Source: Streptomyces chartreusis
GTDB lineage: Bacteria; Actinomycetota; Actinomycetes; Streptomycetales; Streptomycetaceae
Reading direction: 5' to 3'
Length of the DNA stretch: 64,000 bases
NCBI RefSeq assembly: GCF_008704715.1
Contig: NZ_CP023689.1
Coordinates: forward strand, 4,712,001-4,776,000
The notes beneath the pieces were generated by a model. The model was not told the origin of the DNA. It made no database searches and saw only the letters and a list, made by a program, of their open reading frames with translations. A program made the position numbers and the translations under genes. Shown piece by piece: positions 35,309 to 43,508 of this stretch (its first letter is position 1; each line of letters begins with the position of its first letter).

Positions 35309-36648
35309 GAGCCGGATTCCCGGGCGTCGGAGGCCGTCTCCAGCGGCGGTGTCACGGGCACGGCGGCCTGCGCCTGCCGGCCGGCCCGGCGGCGCCGGTT
35401 GATCCGCAGGTAGAGCAGGGCTGCGCCGGCGACGGTCAGCGGCCAGAGCAGATAGAGACCGGCCATGATCAGCAGTGCGGCGACGGCGACGCACGCGCCC
35501 AGTGCGGAGGCGCGGCCCTTGGTGCCCTTCGGGAGCAGCTTCACGGCGGCGGCGACGCCGATCGCGTAGACGGCGACGAACGAGCCGGTGGTGAGCAGGA
35601 CGAGCGGTTCGGTGCCGAGGCCGGAGGCCACCACGGCGAACAGGGCCAGGAAGGACAGGCCGGACACCACCGCGAGGCTGCGGCGCGGCACCTCGCCGGC
35701 GACGCTGCCCCGGGACATCCACGCGGGCAGCGCGCCGTCCCGGGCGAGGGCGGCGCCGAGGTTGGCCGCACCGGCGTAGTAGGCGTTCATGGCGCCCGTG
35801 GTGAGCAGCAGCGCCGCGCCGGCGGCGAGGTAGCGGGCGTCGCCGCCCAGGCCCGCGGCCATCAGGTCGCCGAGCGGCGCGTCGGACTCCGAGGCCTTGG
35901 CGCCGAGGACGACGATGACCGCGAAGGCCACCAGCAGGTACAGGCCGCCCACGATCACGACGGCCGAGTAGGTGGCCCGGGGCAGGTCCCGCGCCGGGCG
36001 CTTGAACTCGCCCGCCAGGTGCGTGATCGCCTCCCAGCCCGCGAAGCTCCACACCAGCAGCGCGGCGGCCGGCAGCACCGCGGACCAGCCGTGCGGGGCG
36101 AACGGTTCGAGGTTGGCCGTGTCCGCCTTCGGCAGCGAGAGCGCGACCGCGATCAGCAGCAGCGTGACGAGCAGGCCGGCCAGCATGAACTGGAACCGAC
36201 CGGTCACCCGCAGGCCCAGCGAGTTGGCGGCGGTGACGACCACCATCAGGCCGACGGCGGTCACGGTCGTGGTGGTGGTGCCGCCGCCCACCGCGGAGGA
36301 GACGTAGGCGCCGCCGAAGAGCGCCGCCGCGGCTGCGCCGGGCGGCACGGCGAGGTAGAAGCACCAGCCGACCACGGCGGAGGCCCGCTCGCCGAACGCC
36401 TTCATGGCGTAGGTGGAGACGCCGCCGGCGTCCGGGTAGCGGGCTCCCAGAGCGGCGAAGGCAGCGGCCAGGGGGGCCGACAGGACGACCAGGGCCAGCC
36501 AGGCGAGCAGTGACGCGGGGCCGGCCGCCTCGGCGGCGAGTGCGGGCAGGGCGATGACACCGGTGCCGAGCACGGCGCCCACATACATCGCGGTGCCCTG
36601 GACCGCGCTGAGGGTTCCCCCGGAGGGTTCTGTCTTGGCTTCGCTCAT
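35305..36648 (-). CDS. APC-superfamily amino-acid permease
   Basis: About 447 residues with 12 membrane helices. The N-terminal GTAMYVGAVLGTGVIALPALAAEAAGPASLL is the classic unwound helix-1 binding region of APC transporters, and VLVWSFAGWEAITHLAGEFKRPARDLPRA follows in helix 6. The start is ATG 36648 or 36660; neither has a strong ribosome site. It is divergent from the second GlxA-type regulator across about 70 bases, so that regulator may control amino-acid or amine transport. Confidence 0.85.
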   Translation of the reverse strand: MSEAKTEPSGGTLSAVQGTAMYVGAVLGTGVIALPALAAEAAGPASLLAWLALVVLSAPLAAAFAALGARYPDAGGVSTYAMKAFGERASAVVGWCFYLAVPPGAAAAALFGGAYVSSAVGGGTTTTTVTAVGLMVVVTAANSLGLRVTGRFQFMLAGLLVTLLLIAVALSLPKADTANLEPFAPHGWSAVLPAAALLVWSFAGWEAITHLAGEFKRPARDLPRATYSAVVIVGGLYLLVAFAVIVVLGAKASESDAPLGDLMAAGLGGDARYLAAGAALLLTTGAMNAYYAGAANLGAALARDGALPAWMSRGSVAGEVPRRSLAVVSGLSFLALFAVVASGLGTEPLVLLTTGSFVAVYAIGVAAAVKLLPKGTKGRASALGACVAVAALLIMAGLYLLWPLTVAGAALLYLRINRRRRAGRQAQAAVPVTPPLETASDARESGS

Positions 36649-36720
36649 GCCGGCCAGCATCGCCCGCGGGCTCTCACCGGCACCATCGGCAGTTTTGACA
36701 TCGTGCGCTAAATTACCGAC

Positions 36721-37728
36721 ATGCGTCCCCACGTGATCGCGCTCGCCATTACGGATGCCACACCGACGTTCGAACTGGCCGTTCCCTGCGAGGTGTTCGG
36801 GACCGACCGCTCCGATCTCATCGACCCCTGGTACGAGTTGCGCATGTGCGGGGACTCCTCCGGTCCGCTGCGCACCGCGACCGGCCTGGCCGTGCACACC
36901 CCCTACGGCTTCGACGACCTGCTCGACGCCGACACCATCCTCGTCACGGCGTGCGCCCGGCCGGTCCAGCTCGACCCGCCCGCGCGGCTCGTCGAGGTGC
37001 TGCGCGAGGCGCACGCCAAGGGCAGGCGGATCGTCTCGATCTGCACCGGCGCCTACGTCCTGGCCGCGGCCGGGCTGCTGACGGGCCGTACGGCGACCAC
37101 GCACTGGATGAACGCCGGGGACTTCGCCCACCGCTTCCCCGAGGTCGACTTCGTCCCCTCCGCGCTCTACACCGACGAGGGCGACATCCTCACCTCGGCC
37201 GGCACCGGCTCGGCCATCGACCTGTGCCTGCACCTGGTGCGTCAGGACCACGGCGCGGCCGTCGCCAACGAGGTGGCCCGCCGGATGGTCGTACCGCCGC
37301 ACCGCGAGGGCGGCCAGTCGCAGTACACCAAGCCGGTGGTGCGGGCGGAGACGAGCGACGATCTCGCGCCGGTCCTGCAATGGGCGCAGGAGCGGCTGCA
37401 CGAGCCGCTGACCGTGCCGCAGCTCGCGCGCGCCGCGCACCTGGGCGAGCGCACCTTCGCCCGGCGGTTCCGGGACCGGCTCGGGATCACTCCGCTCCAG
37501 TGGCTGCTCCAGCAGCGGGTCCGTCTCGCGCAGGAGCTGCTGGAGACCACGGACGAGCCGGTGGAACAGATCGCGCGCAGCACCGGGTTCGGTACGGCCG
37601 CCAATCTCCGCTATCACTTCGGCCGGGTCACCACCGTGTCCCCGCAGACATATCGCCATGTGTTCCGGCACCGGGCCGCACAACAGGCCGGCAATTCCCA
37701 GGCCGCGCAGTCCGTTCTGACGCCCTGA
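36721..37728 (+). CDS. GlxA-type AraC-family regulator (DJ-1/PfpI sensor domain), copy 2
   Basis: 335 residues with the same architecture as the gene at 31194: a DJ-1/PfpI domain (SICTGAYVLAAAGLLTGRTATTHW) and a C-terminal AraC domain (LTVPQLARAAHLGERTFARRFRDRLG and IARSTGFGTAANLRYHF). A TAAATT -10-like box lies seven bases before the ATG, again suggesting a leaderless transcript. The two copies are clear paralogues. It is divergent from the APC permease unit. Confidence 0.88.
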   Translation: MRPHVIALAITDATPTFELAVPCEVFGTDRSDLIDPWYELRMCGDSSGPLRTATGLAVHTPYGFDDLLDADTILVTACARPVQLDPPARLVEVLREAHAKGRRIVSICTGAYVLAAAGLLTGRTATTHWMNAGDFAHRFPEVDFVPSALYTDEGDILTSAGTGSAIDLCLHLVRQDHGAAVANEVARRMVVPPHREGGQSQYTKPVVRAETSDDLAPVLQWAQERLHEPLTVPQLARAAHLGERTFARRFRDRLGITPLQWLLQQRVRLAQELLETTDEPVEQIARSTGFGTAANLRYHFGRVTTVSPQTYRHVFRHRAAQQAGNSQAAQSVLTP

Positions 37729-37808
37729 ATTCGACGCGGCCGCAGGCGACAACTTGGCCCGCCCGAACACCTGTTGTCGTCGGAACACCACTTTGATTTG
37801 CTCCCTGC

Positions 37809-39038
37809 ATGTTGCAGCGAATCGAAGCGGAACAATTAATTCCCGGCCGTGGCCAGCCGATTCAGAACGGCTGCGTCATATTCGACGAGGAGGCCATCAG
37901 TTACGCCGGCCCCCTCGCCGAGGCCCCCGACACACCGGAGGCGGAGACCGTCCGCGCCCGCACCGTGATGCCCGGACTGTGGGACTGTCACGGGCACTTC
38001 ATGGGGCTGCGGTCGGCCGACCTCTCCCTGCTCCCCCAGGAACCGATCGCCCTGCGGGCGGCCCGCATCACCACCGACCTGCGCAACGCGCTGAACGCCG
38101 GAGTCACCTCAGTGCGCGAGACCGGCGGACTCGGCATCCATCTCGTCCGCGCCATCGAAGAGGGCACCGTGCAGGGCCCCTCGATCTACCCGGCCGGCAC
38201 CACGCTGTCCACCACCGGCGGCCACGCCGACCTGCACAGCTATCCGACGTCGTGGGTGGAGGACTTCGGGCACCTCGGCGGTGAGCTGCGGCTGGCCGAC
38301 GGGCCCGCGGAGTGCGCCCGCGCCGCCCGCGAACAGCTGCGCCGCAACGCCAAACTCATCAAGGTCTGCGCCTCCGGCGGTGTGCTGTCCGAGGTCGACC
38401 ACCCCATCCACCAGCAGTTCACGAACGCGGAGCTGCGCGCGATCGTCGAGGTCGCCGGGATGGCGGACCGGATCGTCGCCGCGCACTGCCACGGCAAGCC
38501 CGGCATCATGGCCTCGCTGGAGGCCGGGGTGAAAACGATCGAGCACGGCACCTACATCGACGAAGAGGCCGCCGTGGCCATGCGCGAGTGCGGCGCCATC
38601 CTCGTCACCACCCGCACGATCTTCCAGGAACTCCTCGACAACGGTCACATGCTGCCGGCGTACGCCCTGAAGAAGCTCCAGGCCACGGCCGGCCGGCACG
38701 CGGAGGCCGTCGCCATCGCCCGCGAGCAGGGCGTGACGATCGCCGCCGGCACCGACGTGGCGCTCACCGGCACCGAGATGCCCGACTCCTGGGGCCGCAA
38801 CGGCCGGGAACTGCCCCTGCTGGTGAAGTGCGGCCTGACCCCGCTGGACGCCATCGAGTCCGGCACCGCGATCGGCCCCTCCACCCTCGGACCGCAGGCA
38901 CCGCTCTCCGGCCAGCTGCGCGAGGGATACGACTCCGACGTCCTGGTCCTCGACGAGGACCCGCTCGTGGACATCGAGGTCATCGCACAGCCCGAGCACA
39001 TCACCGGGGTCTGGAAGGCCGGAGTCCGGGTCAAGTGA
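37809..39038 (+). CDS. Metal-dependent amidohydrolase (imidazolonepropionase/prolidase-like)
   Basis: 409 residues. Metal-binding motifs of the amidohydrolase superfamily are present: DCHGHF (H-x-H), LIKVCASGG (probable carboxylated Lys), VAAHCHG and IEHGTYI (His ligands) and AGTDVAL (Asp). The C-terminal SGQLREGYDSDVLVLDEDP is typical of the Xaa-Pro dipeptidase/imidazolonepropionase-like branch. Codon 10 is TTA (37836-37838), the rare leucine codon read by bldA tRNA, so translation is probably tied to development. It forms a pair with the NIPSNAP-like gene 17 bases downstream and may belong to the nearby biosynthetic region, though strand and terminator separate them. Confidence 0.82.
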   Translation: MLQRIEAEQLIPGRGQPIQNGCVIFDEEAISYAGPLAEAPDTPEAETVRARTVMPGLWDCHGHFMGLRSADLSLLPQEPIALRAARITTDLRNALNAGVTSVRETGGLGIHLVRAIEEGTVQGPSIYPAGTTLSTTGGHADLHSYPTSWVEDFGHLGGELRLADGPAECARAAREQLRRNAKLIKVCASGGVLSEVDHPIHQQFTNAELRAIVEVAGMADRIVAAHCHGKPGIMASLEAGVKTIEHGTYIDEEAAVAMRECGAILVTTRTIFQELLDNGHMLPAYALKKLQATAGRHAEAVAIAREQGVTIAAGTDVALTGTEMPDSWGRNGRELPLLVKCGLTPLDAIESGTAIGPSTLGPQAPLSGQLREGYDSDVLVLDEDPLVDIEVIAQPEHITGVWKAGVRVK

Positions 39039-39055
39039 GAAGCGAAGGAGACGAC

Positions 39056-39415
39056 ATGAGCAGCGCCGACGCGCCATGGCTGCTGGAGATCCGGTTGTTC
39101 ACCGTGAAGCCGGGCCTTCGGGCGGAGTTCCACCGGATCAGCGAGGAGGGCACGGTGCCGCTCATGCGCGAGTGCGGGATCACCGTGCTCGCAGGCGGCC
39201 CCTCCCTGAACGACGAGGACGGCTACTACCTGCTGCGCGCCTTCCGCTCGGAGGAGGAGCGCGTGGAGCTCTCGCAGTCCGTCTACGCCACCGACGTCTG
39301 GCTGCAGAAGTACGAGGACGTGGTGCCGCCGATGATGGCCGGCTACCAGACCTCCGTGGTCCCCGTACCGGGCCCGGCGCTCCAGGAGTTCGCCCGGAGC
39401 CTCGCTCTCGGCTGA
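39056..39415 (+). CDS. NIPSNAP-like dimeric alpha-beta barrel protein
   Basis: 119 residues; GAAGGAG precedes the ATG. The pattern LLEIRLFTVKPGLRAEFHRISEEGTVPLMRECGITVLAG, then YYLLRAFRSEEERVELSQSVYATDVW, is the NIPSNAP/ferredoxin-like barrel seen in small monooxygenases and cyclases. No cofactor site is evident. It is cotranscribed with the TTA-containing amidohydrolase and may act on the same substrate. Confidence 0.75.
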   Translation: MSSADAPWLLEIRLFTVKPGLRAEFHRISEEGTVPLMRECGITVLAGGPSLNDEDGYYLLRAFRSEEERVELSQSVYATDVWLQKYEDVVPPMMAGYQTSVVPVPGPALQEFARSLALG

Positions 39416-39435
39416 CCGACGCCGACGGCAGCACG

Positions 39436-39468
39436 ACGGCCGCCGCCCCTCGCGGGGACGGCGGCCGT
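39436..39468. terminator. Bidirectional stem-loop terminator
   Basis: A 14-bp stem (ACGGCCGCCG plus CCCC, one bulged A) with a TCGC loop, followed on the plus strand by TTTCGTG. It separates the amidohydrolase pair from the convergent biosynthetic operon. Confidence 0.85.
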
Positions 39469-39487
39469 TTCGTGTGGGGGGAATCCG

Positions 39488-40762
39488 TTATGCGTCGGCC
39501 GGCTGCGCGGCCGGTTCGCCGGTCGGCTCACTCTGCTCCGGAGCCGGGGTACGGATCGCGGCGACACCGAGCCCCGCCGCGGCCAGCCCGATCACACCGA
39601 GCAGCGGCCACACGTCGTGGCCGAGCCGTACGAACAACAGGCCGCCCAGGACCGGCCCGATGGCCGTGCCGAGCGCGTGCATGAACTGGAAGGCGCCGAT
39701 GTACCGGCTGCGCAGGTGCGCCGGGCCCGCCGTCGCCGGGTGGGCGAACACCGCTGGACCGCCGATGATCTCGCCGAGGGTCCACACCAGCGTCGCGCCG
39801 ATGATCACGGCCGCGCCCATCGGCATGCCGTACAGGGCCACGCCCAGGCCGACCAGCCCGAAGGACAGGCCCACGACGAGCCTGGTGCGCCACTGCCCGG
39901 TCACCTTGGTGAGCGGCAGTTCAAAGGCGATCACCATGAAGCCGTTCAGGGAGACCGCGGCCGTGTACCAGAACAGATCGAGGTCATGGGCCTCGACGTC
40001 CAGCGGCAGCGTCGACAGGTACTGCACGTAGATGATCGCGTTGAACAGGGTGGCCGCCAGATAGAGCACGTACCGGCGGTCGCGGAGCATCGCCCGGTAG
40101 CCGCCCGCCGTACCGCTCTCCTCCTCGGCCGGGGCCGCCTCCGCGGTGCCCTGCGCGGCCCGGCGGGGCAGGACGGCGGCCGCGACGACGGCGTAGGCCA
40201 GCGCGATCACCGCCTCGCCCCAGAACAGCAGGGTGTAGCTCTCCCCGTCGAGGTGGTAGAGCCCGAGGCCGACCATGGGCGCCGCCATCGCGCCCACGTT
40301 CAGGCACCAGCGGTACATGCCGAAGACGACGACCTGGCTGCTGCCCGAGGTGAGTTCGGAGAGCAGCGCGGCCGCGGCCGGCCGGTAGAGCTGGGCCATG
40401 AGGCTGGCCAGGACGACCGCCACGACGAGCGTCGGATAGTTGGGCAGGTAGAGCAGCGCCGCGGTGAGCACGGCCGTGCCGGCCATGCCCAGGATCGTCG
40501 CGTTGCGGGCCCCGAGCCGGTCCGCGAGGGTGCCGCCGAGCAGCACACCCGCCACGCCGCCCGCTCCGTAGGCGCCCAGCGCGTAGGACGCCTCGCTCTC
40601 GGAGTAACCGCGGTAGGTCAGGTAGAGCACGATGAAGACGTTGAGGAATCCGCCGAGCTTGCTCAGCAGCACGCCCGCGAGGATGGTCTTCACCGCCGCC
40701 GACGAATCCCGGAACGTGGCCCAGATCGCCACGTTGTCGTCCTTCTTCTCCTCAGTTGCCAT
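39488..40762 (-). CDS. MFS exporter of the hydrazine-type cluster
   Basis: 424 residues with 12 membrane helices in two halves. MFS motif A appears as GGTLADRLGARNATILG after helix 2, and GEIIGGPAVFAHPATAGPAHLRSRYIGAFQFMHALG lies in the second half, resembling DHA1-type drug efflux proteins. It starts six bases after the ATP-grasp gene and is therefore cotranscribed. It most likely exports the cluster product; substrate is inferred from context. Confidence 0.8.
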   Translation of the reverse strand: MATEEKKDDNVAIWATFRDSSAAVKTILAGVLLSKLGGFLNVFIVLYLTYRGYSESEASYALGAYGAGGVAGVLLGGTLADRLGARNATILGMAGTAVLTAALLYLPNYPTLVVAVVLASLMAQLYRPAAAALLSELTSGSSQVVVFGMYRWCLNVGAMAAPMVGLGLYHLDGESYTLLFWGEAVIALAYAVVAAAVLPRRAAQGTAEAAPAEEESGTAGGYRAMLRDRRYVLYLAATLFNAIIYVQYLSTLPLDVEAHDLDLFWYTAAVSLNGFMVIAFELPLTKVTGQWRTRLVVGLSFGLVGLGVALYGMPMGAAVIIGATLVWTLGEIIGGPAVFAHPATAGPAHLRSRYIGAFQFMHALGTAIGPVLGGLLFVRLGHDVWPLLGVIGLAAAGLGVAAIRTPAPEQSEPTGEPAAQPADA

Positions 40763-40768
40763 GCACGT

Positions 40769-42058
40769 TCACTCTTCTCTCGCATGGGTGGCGTCCTGAC
40801 CGCTGCGCACGTGCAGTGCCGCCTCGGCGGCGTCCAGTGCCGCGCCGCACTCCTCGACGGCGCCGCCGGTGGCGATGGCGAAGGCGATCCGCCCCCAGAC
40901 CGTGCCCTTGGGCGGCGGGGACACGACGGCACCGGCCCTGGCGACCGGCACCAGTTGTTCGAGCGCGGCGGGCAGACCCGCCTCGTGGAACGAGACGGAC
41001 TCGATGCGGGTGTCGTCGTGCTCGACGTAGAAGAAGCGGATGCCCGCGACCCGTCGGTGGGCCGGGGTGGTGCCGGGCGTGATGCCGCAGGCGACGCGCG
41101 CCGCGGCGAGCCCCGGGTCGATGCCCGTGGCCAGCATGCCCAAGTAGGGGATCATGTCGCCGCCGAGCCTGCCGTTGACCTCGATCAGCCGCGGCCCTGC
41201 GGCGGTCAGCATGAACTCGCTGTGCGTCCAGCCGTCCCGGAAGCCCAGCGCGGTGTGGGTGTCCTGGAGGGCGTCCAGCAGCTGCGGGTCGGTGAGCAGC
41301 GGGTCGTCCGCGTCGACGAAGTGGCCGATCTCCTCGGCGTACGGCGGATAGCCCACGACCTTGCGGCCGATGAACAGCGGTACCACCTTGCCGTCCTGGA
41401 CGACCGCGTCGACGCTGATCTCCTCACCGGTCACCAACTCCTCGACGAGGACCGGCTGATCGGTGCTGTAGAGCAGCGGCTCGGGGTCGGGGCCCTTCAT
41501 CCCGGCGGTGAAGGGGAACCTCTGCGCGAGCTCGCCGGCGTTCTCGACGCGTACGACGCCGAGGCTGGCGCCGAGGCCGCGCGGCTTGAGGATCGCGGGG
41601 TAGCCGACGCGCTCGGCGGCGGCCAGGGCCTCGTCGAGCGTCTTGACCGCGACGGAGCGGGGCTGGGCGACACCGGCCTCGTCCAGGGCGGCCCTGGTCT
41701 GGCCCTTGTCGCGCAGCCGCCAGATGACGTCCGGTTCGCCGTTGCGCAGGCCGAGGGCCTCGGCGACGTAGGCGGCAGCGTGGATGCGTCCCTCGTCCCA
41801 GCACAGGACACCGGCGACGGGCGTCGCGGCGTGCAGTTCCCGGGCGGCGCGGGCCATCGCCGGGCCGTCCAGGGTGCTGGGCAGGACCGTCCAGCCGGAG
41901 ATGTACTCCTTCTCCCAGGTGGGTTCGTCCACATGGAAGAGATGGATGTCGAACTCGCCGCGAATGGAGCGCAGCAGATACTCGCGGTACGTCCGCATGC
42001 CCGTGGCCACCACGAGCAGCAGCGGCCGCTCTCCCGTCGCCTTCTGCACTTCTCTCAT
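40769..42058 (-). CDS. ATP-grasp ligase 1
   Basis: 429 residues. The ATP-grasp core spans about 110-320: KGQTRAALDEAGVAQP, YPAILKPRGLGASLGVV (phosphate-loop Lys), VLVEELVTGEEISVDAVV, and HSEFMLTAAGPRLIEVNGRLGGDM with the Mg-binding Glu/Asn. It belongs to the carboxylate-amine ligases used for amino-acid conjugation in specialised metabolism. The N-terminal 100 residues are the usual preATP-grasp domain. It is separated by 120 bases from the antiporter gene, so it may have its own promoter. It probably builds an amide from the N-N-linked intermediate; which one is unknown. Confidence 0.82.
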   Translation of the reverse strand: MREVQKATGERPLLLVVATGMRTYREYLLRSIRGEFDIHLFHVDEPTWEKEYISGWTVLPSTLDGPAMARAARELHAATPVAGVLCWDEGRIHAAAYVAEALGLRNGEPDVIWRLRDKGQTRAALDEAGVAQPRSVAVKTLDEALAAAERVGYPAILKPRGLGASLGVVRVENAGELAQRFPFTAGMKGPDPEPLLYSTDQPVLVEELVTGEEISVDAVVQDGKVVPLFIGRKVVGYPPYAEEIGHFVDADDPLLTDPQLLDALQDTHTALGFRDGWTHSEFMLTAAGPRLIEVNGRLGGDMIPYLGMLATGIDPGLAAARVACGITPGTTPAHRRVAGIRFFYVEHDDTRIESVSFHEAGLPAALEQLVPVARAGAVVSPPPKGTVWGRIAFAIATGGAVEECGAALDAAEAALHVRSGQDATHAREE

Positions 42059-42178
42059 GTCACCTTGCCTTTCGAGGAGTTGGGGGTGGCCGAGCGCGCA
42101 CAGGTGGACGGGTCGGCCTCACGTTAGTGCCGGTTCACCGGGGGAAATCCGGAGCGGCGGAAATTCAGTGCGTCTGCG

Positions 42179-43507
42179 TCAGGAATTCGACTCCAGCGCG
42201 GGGCCGCCGGCCATGACGCGCTCACGGACCCGTTCCTCGCGGGTGACGGGCATGCGCGCAACGGACATGCGCAGCAGGGGCGCGGCCATCACGGACGTCA
42301 CGATCGCGACCAGGACGATGATCGTGTACATCTCGGTGGTCAGGATCCCGAGCCGCAGGCCGACCATCGCGATGATCACCTCGATCACCCCGCGGGAGTT
42401 CATCCCGGCGCCGAGCGCGAGCGCCTCCCAGTGGCCGAGCCGGCCGGCCCTGGCCCCCGCGTACGCCCCGGCGAACTTGCCGACGACGGCGACGGTCAGC
42501 ACCAGCACGGCGGAGAGGGCGACCTCCGGGCGGGCCATGGCGGTCAGGTCGATCCGCAGCCCGGCGGTCGCGAAGAACAGCGGGGCGAGGACGGTGACGG
42601 CCATGATCCGCAGCGGGGCGAGCCGCTCGCGGTCCAGTTCCCCGGACGAGCCGATCAGGACACCGACGATGAAGGCACCGATGATCGCCTCCATGTGGAG
42701 CGCGTGACTGGCCACGGCTCCCAGGACGATCAGCACGGTGCACACGGCCGGGACCGACTCCCCCTTGCCGGCCCGGGCGGACCATTGCAGCAGACGGCGC
42801 ACCAGCGGCCGGCCGACGAGGAACGCGCAGGCCAGCATGGCGATCAGATACACCACGGACAGGGCGACGTCCGGGCCGTGCACGCCGGTGGTGGCCATCG
42901 CCGAGACGACGGACAGCAGCAGCCAGCCCGCGATGTCGTCGACCACGGACGCGCCGACGATGAGCTGCCCGATGTTGCGGTGCAGCAGTCCCATGTCGAG
43001 CAGGGTCTTGGCGATGACCGGCAGCGCGCTGACGCACAGCGCGACACCGGCGAACAGGGCGAAGACGGTGCGGTCCACGCCGTCGACGAGCAGGGCGGCC
43101 GGTATCGCCAGGGCGACGGCGACCCCGCCTGCGAACGGCACGACGAGGCCGCCGGCGCTGACCAGAACGGCTGCCCTGCCCTTGCGGCGGACCAGCCCGA
43201 GGTCGATGTTCATGCCGGTGATGCCCACCAGCAGCAGCACCCCGAGCTGGCCCGCCGCGTCGAGCAGGTGGATGGACTCCGGCTGCTGGGGCAGCAGCCA
43301 GGCCGAGAAGGCGGGGGCCAGCGGGGCGAGCAGTGACGGCCCCAGCACCACGCCCGCGCAGAGTTCGCCGACGATGGAGGGCAGCCCGAGCCGCTGTGCG
43401 AGCCTGCCCAGGAGTACGGCGGTGCCGAGCAGCACCCCCACCTGGAGCAGGAACATCAGCAGCGTGTGGGAGCCCAGGGGCGCCACGGGAGTCGCGGACA
43501 GATTCAC
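42179..43507 (-). CDS. Cation/proton antiporter (CPA2/KefB-like)
   Basis: 442 residues, 12 or 13 membrane helices. The family core is visible: LPSIVGELCAGVVLGPSLLAP, VFALFAGVALCVSALPVIAKTLLDM, IVGASVVDDIAGWLLLS with paired Asp at the transport site, and GMNSRGVIEVIIAMVGL. No RCK/TrkA domain is attached. The GTG start follows the solute-binding-protein stop by two bases, so it is part of the biosynthetic operon, an unusual partner for a biosynthetic cluster. Export of a cationic product or resistance to it is possible; family members normally exchange Na+ or K+ for protons. Confidence 0.8.
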   Translation of the reverse strand: MNLSATPVAPLGSHTLLMFLLQVGVLLGTAVLLGRLAQRLGLPSIVGELCAGVVLGPSLLAPLAPAFSAWLLPQQPESIHLLDAAGQLGVLLLVGITGMNIDLGLVRRKGRAAVLVSAGGLVVPFAGGVAVALAIPAALLVDGVDRTVFALFAGVALCVSALPVIAKTLLDMGLLHRNIGQLIVGASVVDDIAGWLLLSVVSAMATTGVHGPDVALSVVYLIAMLACAFLVGRPLVRRLLQWSARAGKGESVPAVCTVLIVLGAVASHALHMEAIIGAFIVGVLIGSSGELDRERLAPLRIMAVTVLAPLFFATAGLRIDLTAMARPEVALSAVLVLTVAVVGKFAGAYAGARAGRLGHWEALALGAGMNSRGVIEVIIAMVGLRLGILTTEMYTIIVLVAIVTSVMAAPLLRMSVARMPVTREERVRERVMAGGPALESNS

Positions 43508-43508
43508 G

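Noticed and set aside
36649..37791. N-terminal extension of the APC permease reading frame
   Set aside because: The extension is antisense to the GlxA-type regulator and has no family resemblance; the permease fold starts at about 36648.
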